This document shows positions 35,092 through 48,400 of a DNA stretch of 64,000 nt, piece after piece (position 1 is the stretch's first letter; each line of letters starts with the position of its first letter). The notes below the pieces were generated by a model. It had not been told where the DNA came from, ran no database searches, and saw nothing but the letters and a program-made list of their open reading frames with translations. A program made the position numbers and the translations under genes. The DNA comes from Jacaranda mimosifolia (lineage: Eukaryota; Streptophyta; Magnoliopsida; Lamiales; Bignoniaceae). Location of the stretch: positions 22,727,674 to 22,791,673 of the forward strand of contig CM032122.1 in NCBI GenBank assembly GCA_018894105.1, given 5' to 3'.

Positions 35092-35340
35092 AAGACATTG
35101 CGGATAAGGCGATTGTTATGGTACTGGCACGTATAATGCATGAGGGCCTACTGAAGCGAATATGGTACTTATGGTGGGATTTGAGTAGTTTGGCACTCTT
35201 TCATTTGCGAAACATGCAACACCAAATTGTGTATTATGTCTTTCAGCTCTTCATTTTCCAATCACATTTTATCAAACTCTTGTTAGATAGTTGGGGTGGT
35301 CTCCAACTCCTTGTAGATAAAGATAAACCACTTTGAACAA
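35092..35340 (-). pseudogene. Antisense coding remnant with a coiled coil, right of Copia C
   Basis: On the minus strand ENEELKDIIHNLVLHVSQMKE (about 35180-35250) looks like a coiled coil. After a one-base frameshift the text runs NPTISTIFASVGPHALYVPVP to the Copia C junction and joins the Pro/Tyr/Gln-rich C-terminus at 30259-30377. Two or more stops are present. The protein is unknown; a transposase or other TE protein is the best guess. Confidence 0.4.
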
Positions 35341-35838
35341 AGAAAGACTCATGTCCGAAGCCATAATTAAACTCGGCCATTTTTTATCTATTCACCATCT
35401 GTATCTAATCATCATTTAATGTTATAGTGGTTAAAAGATAACAAAATTATAATTTAATCAATTAAAACAATAATATAGAGTTGAGATGGTATAATCAGCT
35501 AAGACCATCATTACTCTAATATTAATGGAGTTTTTACTGGAAATCTAGAAATTGCATCCCATCGACTCGTGAATGTGGTCTACAAATTATATAATGTGAC
35601 CAAGTTAATTTCTATTACATAATACTTATATGCATGCATAAAATAAGAATTTTTCAATGTACCATATTAACATAAGCAGCCTCCACGATCATTGACCAAT
35701 ATGCTCTATCACCCTTGTTATTTAATTTTGAATGTGTGCCCATAAAGGACACTCAACAATTTTAGATAGGTGACCAAGTTCTTGTTCCTATAATCAAATA
35801 CATTAGTGTTAACCAATTTTAAATAAAATTAATTGTTT
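35341..35838. other. AT-rich stretch, nothing recognised
   Basis: No gene, RNA or repeat motif could be supported here. Confidence 0.4.
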
Positions 35839-36415
35839 ACCCATCAATGCCGTTTGCAAACCTTGTTGACTCAACAGTGCTTGCATTTTTAATTTTCAAA
35901 GGCTAAATTCGTTCTTCCTACCAAATTTCTCAACTTCATACTTCATCATTGATAACCTCTCTGGTTAACTGGCTCTTATACTATTTTGTTGGGCAATAGA
36001 CCACTTGGAAGTATAGTAAATGAAATAAACAAGAGTACACACAAAAAGTAAGATATAAGATTTATGTGGTTTGACCTTCAATTATGTAGGGTATGTCCAT
36101 GCCGTGAAGACAGAAATTTTGCTAATAATAGCTAAGGAGTAAATAGATTTCTTGATTTAATTTACTCCCACTCACTTCACCAAGCTCTCTTTCTGTGTTT
36201 TTCACTCAAACCCAAAACCAATTGCACCTTTAGAAGTGTTTTCCTTGCTAAAAAGATGAACCTCACAAGGATTCTCAGGCATATAAACTAAATTAGGATG
36301 TTAATAAAAAAACAGAACATAAAAGACTGCAACGCGACACTGCAACACTGGATTTTCTGGTAGCGGTACCACTTTTTTGGTGTCGTGGTGCTAATCTCTC
36401 TATCTTGGTGTTACA
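35839..36415 (-). mobile_element. Copia D fragment: 5' LTR, PBS and gag start
   Basis: On the minus strand a 429-bp LTR-like block (35987-36415) begins TGTAACACCAAG and ends TTGCCCAACA. It is followed by a mutated PBS (AGTATAAGAGCC for GGTATCAGAGCC) and about 45 codons of a Tnt1-like Gag: MMKYEVEKFGRKNEF and LLSQQGLQTALMG. The element is cut off at 35839, and the rest is absent from the window. Confidence 0.78.
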
Positions 36416-37079
36416 AGTTGCTCCATTAGTTCTGTCCAAATTAGAAATGCAAGAAATATGAGTAACGTAAGATCTTCAAACAATTAGATAGTTGGCAGGA
36501 TTTATTTCAAAACAACTTACAAACTAAGCAAATCTTATTTTTTTTGGAGCTTACATGCTGTTTTAAAAATTTTTAGCAAACAAATTAAGCTTATCAAATA
36601 CTTCATTATTATATCGATATACTTCTGGAATAAACTAAAGATAATTATTTACACAAAGAGCACCTTAACTTAATCCTCTATTGAAATTGAAATTATAATC
36701 AATACCATGCGGTGTTAAAAATTTACTATATTCCATGCAACTTCTCATTTCCATAAAAGAAAAGCTGCTGCTGTATTTAGGTTAAGCTCAAAAAGTAAAG
36801 AGCGAAATTGGAATGATAGCTTCCTTACATATATGAAAATTAATTCCTCAAAAAATTATTTCCCATGCTTAAGGAATACAAAAAGAATTAGTTATGAAAC
36901 ATTAAGAGACCTTTTTTGGGCAAGGCAACAGAGTATTCTTGAATCCTTTTCTCGACTTAATTTTATCAAAAGTAAAGCTTGATGTGGTCATAGCCTATTT
37001 GGATATACAAAATTTAATTTATTACAAAAGGTTTGCCCAAGTCCGAGGAATATTAAGAGAAAATTTAAGTTAGGAAAAT
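36416..37079. other. AT-rich stretch, nothing recognised
   Basis: No coding motif or repeat structure was found. It may contain the decayed U3 of the Gypsy fragment that follows. Confidence 0.4.
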
Positions 37080-38165
37080 TTAAGAGACCTTTAACTTAAA
37101 GTTCTCGTTTCCTATTTCCCCGCAACATATAAAAGAGCCCAATAAAATAAGAAACAAGTGAAGTAAAAAGGCCAGTGAACCAAATTAATTAAGTGCATTG
37201 GGATGGACACCTAGACTTAAGGGGTTCGAGGCCCACCAAACATTTAATCACTATAAATATCAACTTTCACGTCAAGAAGGATAAGAAAAGTGATTCACTA
37301 GAGATCTAGAGCTCTAACTCTATGTAAGCGCATTCTAGAGCAAAAACTCTTTGGATTTTGCTGACTTCCAGAAAGGACCTAAGCTTTATTTTCAAGCAGC
37401 ATCATCTTGGCGTCATCTGTGGGAAATTCTATTCAAGAAGAAGAAATGCTAAAAATACAGATGAAATCCAGAGCTTGAGATTTTAGCAATCAGGTCGCCC
37501 TAATAGGCAAGACACGGAGAACAATCAATCTTATGGATATTCACATCAGGCGCTGGAGCTAGTACATGAAGCTCATCCACTACTGGAAGAGATTTCAGGG
37601 AAGTGAGCCCCACATCGTAGAGAACCAATATTATAGATGGCTCAAGCGGCATTGATGGGCTGTTAGAGAATGCCTCCACCTAAGTTTTGGTCAAAGAAAT
37701 CACCTAGTGTGCTGGAGAATGCCGCCCTTGGGAGCAATCACAGTTCTCTCGCCAGAGCAGAAAAACTTCATTATCCGCAGAGAGCACGAAACAAAGAATG
37801 AACCCATAATGGGACATTCCTTTGCAGCCACCTCAATACATAGAGGTGTACTCATTGTTTTGAGTTAACTCATTAAAATGACTGCCTACCGCCACTGGGG
37901 TTCAAATCCACTCATTTATGTCTTAATGTTTAGGAGGAGTAGGAGCCAGTACATCTCTCTAGTTGGCGCTCTCCCGAGATACATCCTTGATGCTACGCCA
38001 GCTGATCCCAGCCTGTGATGGATCTAATTGCCATCTGGTTGAATATGTTAGAACGTGTTTGGTGAGTGTGGTGTCAAACACCTTACATAACTAGCAATTC
38101 ACTCAGGTCATAATGCTCCATCCTTGCGAGGAAGTTGTCCAAGTGCTCTTGGGGTTCCGTCGCGC
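37080..38165 (+). mobile_element. Second Gypsy fragment: LTR end, PBS and decayed leader
   Basis: TATAAATA at 37252-37259 and an LTR-like R/U5 end lead into TGGCGTCATCTGTGGGAAA (37408-37426), a PBS closely related to that of the Tat element at 281-297. The following 0.7 kb has the look of a degraded gag leader (repeated GGAGCTAGTACAT/GGAGCCAGTACAT words) but no readable domain. The 5' limit is not visible. Confidence 0.65.
37252..37259 (+). promoter_or_regulatory. TATA box of the second Gypsy LTR
   Basis: TATAAATA lies about 150 bp before the PBS, a spacing similar to the 255 bp seen in the first Gypsy LTR. Confidence 0.5.
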
Positions 38166-38344
38166 CATCAAATTCTAGTCCTTCCTTATTTTTAGTTTTA
38201 ATTTCTCCTAAAGTTATTCTATCATTCTATTGTCACATTAAATTTAAATTTAATTTTACATAAAATAATGACTATTATTTTAAATTTAATAAAATACACA
38301 TATATTTAAAAAATAATTCTTTTTGAATATAAAAAATAAAAATC

Positions 38345-41300
38345 ACCTAAATATTCAACCCCATACTTACCCTAATATTAATTATTTTTTAGACAAAATA
38401 TCCAAATACAATCTCATTTTCATTTTTAAATTATGACTATCTTTTCAACTTTTAAGAATATTAGATATAAAAAATAGAAATAAAAATATATCCAAACGGG
38501 CTGTTAGTTTGCCAAATTGCAAGGACCGTAACATCCTATAAAAATAATTATTTTGTTATGTCTATTAAATGATTGTTGATGATTCTTGCAGTGAAATTAC
38601 ATCCTAAAATGTGCATTTTCAAATGTTCATGGTTAAGTCCATTTTTGTTTTCTTTAATTATGTAATCAAAATTTAGTTCTATTTGAAAACATAATAAAAA
38701 TCTATAATATTTTTTACTCTATTGAAATAAATAAAGCAAGACTTCTCTCAACCAAGTGACAATAGAATCGATAAATGCAACAAACAGATTTGCATAATAC
38801 ATGCACATTCATATATATATATATATATATGTCCAAACTTCAAACTGTCATTCAGCAAATGAAGTTGACTATTAATACTGTAACATTTTTTAGTCCAACA
38901 TATGAACAAGTGTCTTTCTTGAATAAGAATAAAATTTTGAACAAGTGATTAATGAGGCTGGATGCCGCTGATCCCTTCAGACATTGCTTCAACTTGAAAA
39001 ACAATGAGATGATAAGGAAACCAATGATTTTTTTTAATTGATGCAAATCATTGGAATGATATTTAAAAATGGGTTCTTGATAACATGACTATCCAATTAC
39101 GACCTTAAATTTCTCTTCTTCCAATTCTCCTAATAGAATCCATCTTACAAGAAATAAATCCTGACGAACCAAATCTATATAAAACTAATTAAGTAGCCAC
39201 CATCTTCAGTGACTTGTCTGCCTTCGATAGCGACCTCGGTCCTTGGCACCCTTGTCTCCACCACTCTTCTTTGGCGAAGATCGATTTGATGTTCGGCAGT
39301 ACTCCATCATTCACACTGGTGACAACATCAACTTTCTAACTAATAATCCTTATAATATTGTTATTACTTTGTATTCGATATAAGAAAAAATTAGCATAAG
39401 CTTTATTGTATATATGTTCCTGAATATGATTTCATGAAGCGTTATTACAAATTTTCTATGGTTTTTCATCTCTTCTTCAATTTTGACTAAGCATAAGTAT
39501 ATTGTGTTGTTATTCCATAGTAATATGAAGTTCATATATGTTATCCTTTACACATCACCTTGATTAGCGTTCGCATTCTGCTAATTATATGACTTCATCC
39601 TAATCATTAAAAATTCTACCCTTTTTATGGTTTAAAGTACCTAGACTACCTAGCATCAAAACGAACAACATATTACCTCGCAAAAAATACATATATAATT
39701 GGGCACGATCAATCAATTGTCTCTTGCATCCATAAGCAAGTCCATTTCCAGCAATGGTGCACTAGAGCCATTATGTGGGGAGAGTCAAACATACCACCCA
39801 CTTCTTGTTGCATTTATAGTGATGCAGATAACAATTACATGAAATCCAAGGATAAAACATACTTAACATCATCGTAGTAATATTTTTTCAATATCCGTGT
39901 CCTGACTTAACATTTCGGAAAATGAAGTTAAAAGAGCATCTTTATTCATTTCACTTTTTTTTGATTAAATTTCTCGATCATAACTATATTCTCCTATGTA
40001 CAAAGCAAAGTTTTCCCCTTTCCACATGAAGATGCCAATAATAGAAATAATTCCAACTCTATAGACAAACAAACTATAATAAAAAAATCCTGGATGAGTG
40101 TAATTAATATAGTCCAAAATCAAAATAATCTAAAATATTATTATACACAGTAGTGATTAAAATCTTGTAAGCTGACGCACTTTGTATCTTTAATTGCCTC
40201 TCTATTGAACTTGCCACACTATCCCAAATTACTAAAAGCTTTTCATACACTTTCTACCAATAAGGAAAAGAAAATTCTCATTCAGAATTGAACTAAAGCA
40301 CTGAAATAAACAATAATCAGAAATATTGCGTGGGAGGATAGTCAAAGACACAATATTTCTTATTACATTTATAGTGCTATGGTTGATTACATGGATAAAT
40401 AATAATTAATAGTTCTAAATTAGTGTGGAAAGAGAGAGATGACATAATAGTTGTGCACTACTTCAAAACCTTAATAATCAAATAAATTTGAGAGAGACAT
40501 TTCACGTTAAATTTGATGACGGACCAATTTTATTAGAGGAACAAACTAATTAGATCGTGCTCAAAGCTGTTCACTATTGGTTACATTTAGTCATTAATTG
40601 TCTTGCCAATTATGAGAAGCTAGATTCTTAATATTGTAATCAAACAACCTGGTGGTGATGTTAATATATGAGCTTAATTATACAATGTTTTGAATAAATT
40701 TAACTATACACTATGTATGTATGTGAGTAGAATTTCAATTTGCAGAGTTTACAAACATAATATTATTTATTGTGAAGTATGCACCTGATCGTGCAAAGTG
40801 TTTAGAGAAAGCATAAAAAAGCTAGATTTTTAATAATGACATATTGCATCTATCATAAAGTATGAGCTTTCTTGGGAAAGCATTCTCCTGGGTTGTTCTT
40901 TTGTTTCTATTGCTTAGCATATATACTCAATAGAATTATTTGTGAAATTGTTTTATTGAACACTGTGCAAAGTACAAGTACCTAAAATTTTTGTGGAATC
41001 TATATGATTCTCCAATATTTGCAGTACCAATTCAAATCTTTCTGCTGCGAACCATGAGTTGGGCATTTGTCAAAAAACTTATTTCCTGAAAGTTTTCAAG
41101 CCATTTTGCAGGTTTTCTTGTTGAATTCCATTGTCAACCTGCAAAAGGAGATATACTTTGGCAGTTGATGATAATGTACAAGTAGGAAGAGGTTTCCTTT
41201 TCCTTTTCAACATAAATTATTATGTAACTAACTATTGACAATCTATTATATTTTCCTTTTATACATAGGTTAGATAATTATTAACAACTAGACAAATACA

Positions 41301-41458
41301 TTTTTACTTTAATAGTTAAAATAAAGCCATTATATTTATATTTTACCACTTCTAACATTCAAATTCAAAGATAATCTTGAAGATAAAATAAATATGTAGT
41401 TCATAAGGATATATAAAAGATGAAGAAACTACCCTTTCTAAATTTCCAATACACTAAG
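38345..41458. repeat. Segmental duplication, copy 1
   Basis: About 3.1 kb aligns in the same orientation to 45425-59434 once three insertions are removed from the latter. Shared anchors include TTAGTTTGCCAAATTGCAAG (38516 and 56000), GATTTCATGAAGCGTTATTA (39430 and 56891) and CAAAGATAATCTTGAAGATAA (41367 and 59321). Identity by eye is about 80-93 percent, varying along the length. Copy 1 has about 260 bp (41077-41335) that copy 2 lacks. No clear gene is present in either copy. Confidence 0.92.
38812..38831. repeat. (AT)n microsatellite
   Basis: About ten AT units, absent from the paralogous position near 56300, so it expanded after the duplication. Confidence 0.85.
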
Positions 41459-42019
41459 ATAAATTATTGTTGAAAGTGAGAACTTTTAAAATTTGAAAGA
41501 ACTCAGACTTAAAGAGACTAAAATCAATATCCATATCTATGTCTCTCATAATGATAGTGGTTATAATTTACAACCTACTAGTAAGTAGTCAATTTACTAT
41601 ACATATATACTTATTTTGAAATTCCCTTAACTCTATTAATCTACTATTGTAAATATTACACTCAAGAAATGTCTCTATATATCTCACGCCAATAATCAGT
41701 ATTCCAACTCATTTGGCCTCTTATAGTTACCTTTTTAAATATTATTTAGACAACTTAGCATGTGATTGACTGAGTATGAGCATGTATACTATCCATGATC
41801 TAATAGTTAGTATTATTTTTTCTTTATTTTAAATTTTTTGCAGGAAAATATAGAAATATCCACGTTTATGTTTCAACATATTGCATATCGAAACCTACCA
41901 AAAAAAGTTAGCTATAATAGTAGTATGTATGAGATAATTGTTACTATCTATTGACACTATTGATTGAAATTATTAATGTGGAAGAATGTGCCATAAGTAA
42001 ATCAACGAAATATTTTTTT

Positions 42020-42120
42020 AGCTACAACTGTCAAGGTGAAAAAGGACTACAAGGTGCTGGAAAAACACAGATAGTCTATGCATTAGCTACATACATCACT
42101 TCTAATGAAATTTTTTTATG
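42020..42120 (+). pseudogene. P-loop-like coding fragment
   Basis: After a TTTTTTTTAG acceptor-like run, the plus strand reads NCQGEKGLQGAGKTQIVYA and then LATYITS to a stop near 42120. GLQGAGKT fits the Walker A pattern GxxGxGKT and equals the P-loop core of SRP54-type GTPases, but the flanking residues do not clearly follow that family. It is about 35 codons long and could be an orphan exon or chance. Confidence 0.25.
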
Positions 42121-43939
42121 ATGATTGCTATATATTAATGACTGCTACTTTTTATATTATACATGTGGCAAAAAAACTTCATATTTATGTATTAATAAGG
42201 ACAATAAATAATAGTTTTTATTGCTCCACTTCATAAGACATGCCTTTTATTTTTCCTGCAAATGAAAATTTCAAATGTATTAGAGTTTGAATGAATTTTT
42301 AATGGAATTGATTTTTTTTTTAAGTAAAAGTCCGTGTATCCACTTTATATTTATACTTTTCTTTTGCATATTTTGGCAACTCTTGCATTTATTATAATGT
42401 TTGTTTTAATTATGCAATGACATAAAAATTATGATCAAATGCCTAGATTAAGAGAACAAATGGGTATGCAATATGATTAAACAAATATGGTAGAACTAAC
42501 TGCATTATTTGCCAAGTGACAAATTAGTTTAGTTGCATTGCTTTCATATTTGTATGTGTGAGGTATAGGATTCAAACCCTAATGAACCTGTGTTGTGTGT
42601 GTGCAAGTATAAATAAAAGAAACTAACTTTGTTGTTTACTGAACAAGTGAATATTTGTTGAAACCTTGATTAAACATATGAGTATTGAGCTACAAAAATT
42701 GATATGCCAAGTGGCTCTTGGCCTAGCACAATTAGTCTCGATCACATACATGTCGAAAATTTTAACCTAACGTGCGTGTATATAAATATTAAAAGAAACT
42801 ATCCAAATGGATTTGAACATATCCTATGATGAAGATAATGTATTATCCTGAAGTAATAATGCGGAAAGATAATTTTTGTTTACTTTTGATTCAGATGACT
42901 CAATTAAGCTAAAATTATTGCAAATAACTAGCTATTAGATGCAATTCCTCCCTTCTTTTCCTTATATTTAAAAAGCTATTTCATTTATTTTTATGAAGAT
43001 GAGATATGATCATATATTTCAAACTTAAAATATTTTCTTCCCTTTCTCTAATTCCTTTAAACAAAGGCAACATAAAGAATAAATAAAAAGTGACAAACAA
43101 TTGAACATAAATAAAAGTCATTCATTTATATGAGCAAGCGGCATTTTTTTGTCAAAATTTGCTAAATTCAGTTGACTATGTTGAATGAAAAAATAACAAA
43201 AATTCATAGCTATAGAATAGAAAGCGATTGAATTCTATAACCGCTCTATGGGTCGCCCATTTTCTCATGAGCCAACTTGGGAAAGTGTATTGAATTTGAG
43301 TCTCTATGCAAACTTCAGAGGCTCACTTCGAATAAGTAAAGCCTATTCTACAACTAGTAGATTAATACATTAATAATGTTATTATTTTAGTACTATTATT
43401 ACTATTGTCGTGGTTGTCGTTGTCGTCATCATCAACATTTTTACTGTCATTACTATTATTAGTAACAAGGTTTGTTAGATAAATTTTTATTTATATATTC
43501 AATCACACACACGATATGTAATCTATTTAATATTGTTGTCTACTAGCAATCCACTAGATATAATGTGATTAATGCAAATGACTAACCAAATTATAGATAA
43601 TTAAATATTAACTATAATGATTTCAAGAAATTTATAGTTACTAGCTCTAATGATTTAGAAATTTTTTATTGACAGCAATAATAATTTTGTTGAACTATTT
43701 ATTTTTCTATTGATATCTATATTGGCTACAAATAAATGAATGCAGTTTTTATATATATGAGTTTATGAATTCATTTACAAGTAATTACAATCAAAGCTGA
43801 AAAATAGGATGCTTAGTAGTAATGGTAATTTATAGGGGCAATTGCAAATCTATATTTAAAGAGAACAACATCCAACTACATTACTACTTATCTAATTCTT
43901 GATAATAACGTTTCAAAAAGCTTGTAATAGTTTCTATAG

Positions 43940-44325
43940 AAAGTTTAGATTTAATGACTGCATATTAGTGACCGCACATTGGGGTCACTAATCAATGACT
44001 GATTAATGATCGATTAGTGGCTGATTCGAATATAATTTTTAAAAAAATTAGTGACTGCTTAGTGAGTGATCAGTGACAACATCAGTGACCACCTTTATGT
44101 AGATATTGATTCGGCCGCTAATTACTTATTGATTTTTTCTTAGTCAGTAATTCAATCACTAATTAGTGACCGAATATTTTTCAACCACTGATATTATGCG
44201 GTCACTAATTAATGACCAAATTATTTTGGTCGCTAATTTGTGAATAAATTTTCTTTAATCATTTTACATCAATAGTCGATCACAAATATGGAATTTTATT
44301 TTTCACATATTTTTGTAATATGAAA
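43940..44325. mobile_element. Probable CACTA-type element remnant
   Basis: Dense, partly inverted copies of TTAGTGACCG, GGTCACTAAT and AATTAGTGACC fill this block, the style of plant CACTA subterminal repeats. The right edge TTTTTGTAATA could be a mutated TTTTTGTAGTG end. No matching left end or target duplication was found. Confidence 0.45.
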
Positions 44326-45480
44326 GCATAAAATTTATATAATAATTCTATGAGTAATAAAATATTGTATTTGTTTAGATGCATATATAAAATATAATTA
44401 TATATATATTTATGTATTTTTAGATGTAATAATATGTATAAATCTGAAAAATATACAAATATATCTACTTATATATTCATGTATGCTCACACTTGCTTTT
44501 GTTTGATATAGTTTAAGAGAGATTCAAGTTGAGACAATTTGAAAAGAATAGGGATGATCTTGAAGTATGTAAGGTGTTTTATTTCATGACAGTGTTTAGT
44601 ATGAATATTGTAAGGTAACTATTTATTTATGTTTAATATTAGTTCTAGTATATGTATTACATGATACTGTTTAGTATATTTCATGACATGTGTATTTTAT
44701 TTATATTGAAGGTTAATGTTTAGTATATGTATTACAAAGATAATCTTTAGTAATTCATAAACTTACATCCTTAGTAGAACTATATACATCTGCAATCCTT
44801 TATATATGTACAAAAACTATGGCCCTTAGGATTTGCACAATGTTATACTACACAGTATTTAAATACATTATTGGTAGTAAATGTAGTATATGATAATATG
44901 TATTATATATATAGTGCTTAGAATATGTAGTATTTTACAATATTTAGTAGATTTATTCTTTTAAATCATGTTGGCTATAATTATTTCGTTATGTGATGTG
45001 GAAATTTGATGACGTGCCAACTCAAAACTAGTCAGAGTTTTGCTAAGCTTTGCCATACTAGTCTCTAAATCTTCCATTAATTTTTATTGTTATAGTCACA
45101 TGGAAACATTAGCTATAATTGTTACTTTGAACTATTGTTCATTTTGTACCTTAAACATGTTTAGATTCTTTATTGGGCTTTGAAGTTTACTCCTTTTTTA
45201 TATTTAATATATGATAGCGAATTAGCAAACCAAAGAAACCAGGGTTATCACTTATAAAGAGTTATTGTTTTGCTATTGGAGTTATCACTCTTTTTTGGGA
45301 TTGTGTTCAAGAAGTTGTCTTATTAAACAAGATTTTCCAAACTTAGTAATATTTCTTTTTGTTTTCTAATTTAGGTTACATCTAACTTTTGGGACCTCGC
45401 TTTGTAGGCTAGGACCTGACAACCTCTTTATTTAAATGTTCAACTCTATACCTATTCCTAATAATGATTTTCAATCAAAA

Positions 45481-48400
45481 TGTAGCACCCCACCTAGAGT
45501 AATCCCTAAGCTGAGATGCCACTCCGATTCAAACTTAAATCATAATCCATACGACAAAACGATAGGCCCATAGAATTCCAAAATCATTAGAGTCAGTAAC
45601 AGATTTCAACTTAAGCAGACCTCAACAAAAGTTCTATATACATGCCACAACTGATCCCATAACATTCAACATAATATATACACACTATAGATATTTAATT
45701 CAGACCTTACACATCACATCATCTCTAAGTTATAACAAAATGTCCAAGAGTACCCATAAACAGATACAAACATCTATTCTATTGCAAAATGTGTTCGCGG
45801 ATCCAAACTTGGAGTCCAAGCCCATCACCTAACCTTGCCTAGGAAATCAAGAATGATAAGGGAGATAAGTCCAAAGGACTTAGTGAGGGATAAAATTCAG
45901 TTAATAGAACATAGGGCTCTGCTGACCAGGAAACAATTCAACAGATCAAAACAATTAAGATAATGGAAATAGGACATGAACATATTAGAAACACAAGCAT
46001 TATCAAATTCAACAAATAGGGATCTCTAGGTCAAACCTTAACAATTAGGTACTAGTCCGAGAGTTGTTATCGTTAACGCGAATGGCTCGGAGTCATCTCA
46101 ATCGGTTTACTACAAGAGGTCGCCTCAACCCAACTATCTCAACTGATTTACTATTGGAGGCATTGCCGAATGATTTCGCCCGAACAACAGCTTGATCTAG
46201 ACCAGGAAACTAAACTGTCCTTATTGCTCAATGGGTAGATTACAAACAATCGGAATACAAAGAATAAGGCAATCCCATGTAACATATGCAATCCAATGAA
46301 TCAGAACAAAATGAATTAGAACAGAACGTACATATCAGATTATCCTTATTCCAGTCAGTCAAACTTACCCAAGCGTGACATCTTGGTACATAGCAAGTGT
46401 TGATGCCCAAGGAATAGCCCCTGACGTGTCTCATGTATCTAACCATTCTGCTAGGATCGGCACTCGGCCCAACAGTTCTCCATACGTATCAAGGGTCAAT
46501 AAACGAATTACCAAAAAATAGTGTCAGGTAAATAGATTTAGATAAACAGTCAGATAAATAGATTCAGATAAATAGTTAGATAAATAGATTCGGATAAGTC
46601 AATAAGGCCACATAACGCTGTATGGGTAAACAAATGTGTCGGCAAGGCAATAAATCATAACACAGAATGATGACAGATAACCGAACGATGACAGATGATA
46701 GAACGATAATGGATGATAGACACTAAAATATAACAGAACGGTAATAGGTAGCATCAGAGACTTCTGGGCGCCCGAATAGACATGACAAACTCTTATAAAA
46801 GCAAAATCAATAGAATAACCCTCATAGGGGTGTACGGATCAGTTAATAGATAACAAACAAGAATTCAAACAATTCACAGATTCTAATAACTAAGATTCAG
46901 TTACGTAACAAGAACATGTTTAACCCTCTTAGGGGTTTATCACAATAGCAAATAGGTATAAGCAGGTGCCAGATTGGCAAACCCTGACAGAGCATACAAA
47001 ATAAATACCTAGAAAGTTGGACCCTAACCTCTGTAGCCTCAGAAAATATAGTCACAGCCTACTGGTCCATGGAATCCAGCTTCTCATAACCTAACCAAAA
47101 AATAGGTCCACTATCAAAATCCTCATTCGACTTTATAGCCATAATTACATGAATAATAGTCTAAAATTGACAATTACTCGGTTAATACGGTAATTTAGGG
47201 TACTTTTCGGTGTTATTGATACGGAACGTGCTAATTACGCCGTTATTATGAAAATATTTATGCGGATCAAACTGGTTCCAATAAAGAGATATAATTATGT
47301 CCTTATTTACATAATTAACCTTGAAACGTTTCACTGGATTAGTAATAACAGTCCAATCATCCTTAGTAACCTAATTTGTCACTCAAGTCTCAAATCCATG
47401 GAATTAGGGTTTTCATCATTTAAATAACTTATTGACCAAGATTATTACATAATATAATAAATTTGGGTTCTCTAAACGTATATAGTCATACATGCATATC
47501 CCATGTCTCATGCATAGCTTTATTTTTTATCAAATGCCGTGTTCTTTATTTGTACAATGTCTCGCAAGAATTGGAATAGATATACATATACATGGAATAC
47601 AAATTTAACCCTAATTCCGATTGTTACTCAAGATGTCCTTATCAGAACTCTGAAACCAAGAACCAATGTCATGCACACGATGATCGCGATAAGGTGATGA
47701 AACTACCTCAACGCTGTCGTCGCCATGTACTGTCGTCAGAATCAAACTTCACCACCACCAATCAATGCGTCCAGCTGTGCTAATCAAAAACTCTTTATCA
47801 ATTTCTCAGCTTACTGCCATTTGGTCGCTCAATTTGACAGAAAATGCCACAGCTCTACTGCGTGCTATTACATCTCCTTGCCTCAATTCCACTCGCTCCG
47901 GTGGCCCAACTCCAAAATTGAAACCATCTGCATGATCCCGAATCTAAGCCCAACAAAACCCAGTATTCAAATCTAAGCTTCAGTTGCCGGAGCCAGCTTA
48001 CCCACCACCTCCATCATGAAGCTTTACTCGGAGCTCAAATCCTGGCGATTCGCCGGTGGTTTCAAGTTAAACTTGGCACCATTGTGCTCCTTACATTGAG
48101 AGAAATGTGATGGTTGGTTTGGTTCAAGGTTTGGCCGGCATTGGGAGAAAGTCACCGGAGAGAAGGAAAGAGGATTGTATGGGAGGAAATGAGGGAAAAT
48201 TGTGGGGGGAGAGGTTTGGTATTTAAAGGGAATTTCCAAAAATATCAAATTAACTCTTAAAATTTCTTCTCAGCTTTTAATTAGAACCCTGATATTATTT
48301 CCACCTTTCAATTAAGCCTCCCAAGTGATGAGTGCATGGCATTGATCCATTTGACCTAAAGTATTTTCGCTTAGACCCCCAAAACTTTAAAATGTTGTCC

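Larger units (their letters stand above)
41459..45424. other. AT-rich spacer between the duplicated copies
   Basis: No complete gene. Items of note: a P-loop-like coding fragment (42020-42120), a compound trinucleotide microsatellite of ATT/GTC type (43377-43466), and a block full of GTGACC/GGTCACTAATT words (43940-44325). The rest is AT-rich without recognisable motifs. Confidence 0.5.

Noticed and set aside
39180..39360. Possible conserved exon in the segmental duplication (FFGEDRFDVRQYS-type frame)
   Set aside because: The same frame is shifted and stopped in copy 2. General nucleotide similarity between the copies explains the apparent protein conservation.
47592..47976. Cysteine-rich plus-strand ORFs
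   Set aside because: They lie inside the 3-kb solo LTR and are not maintained in the related LTR at 61424.
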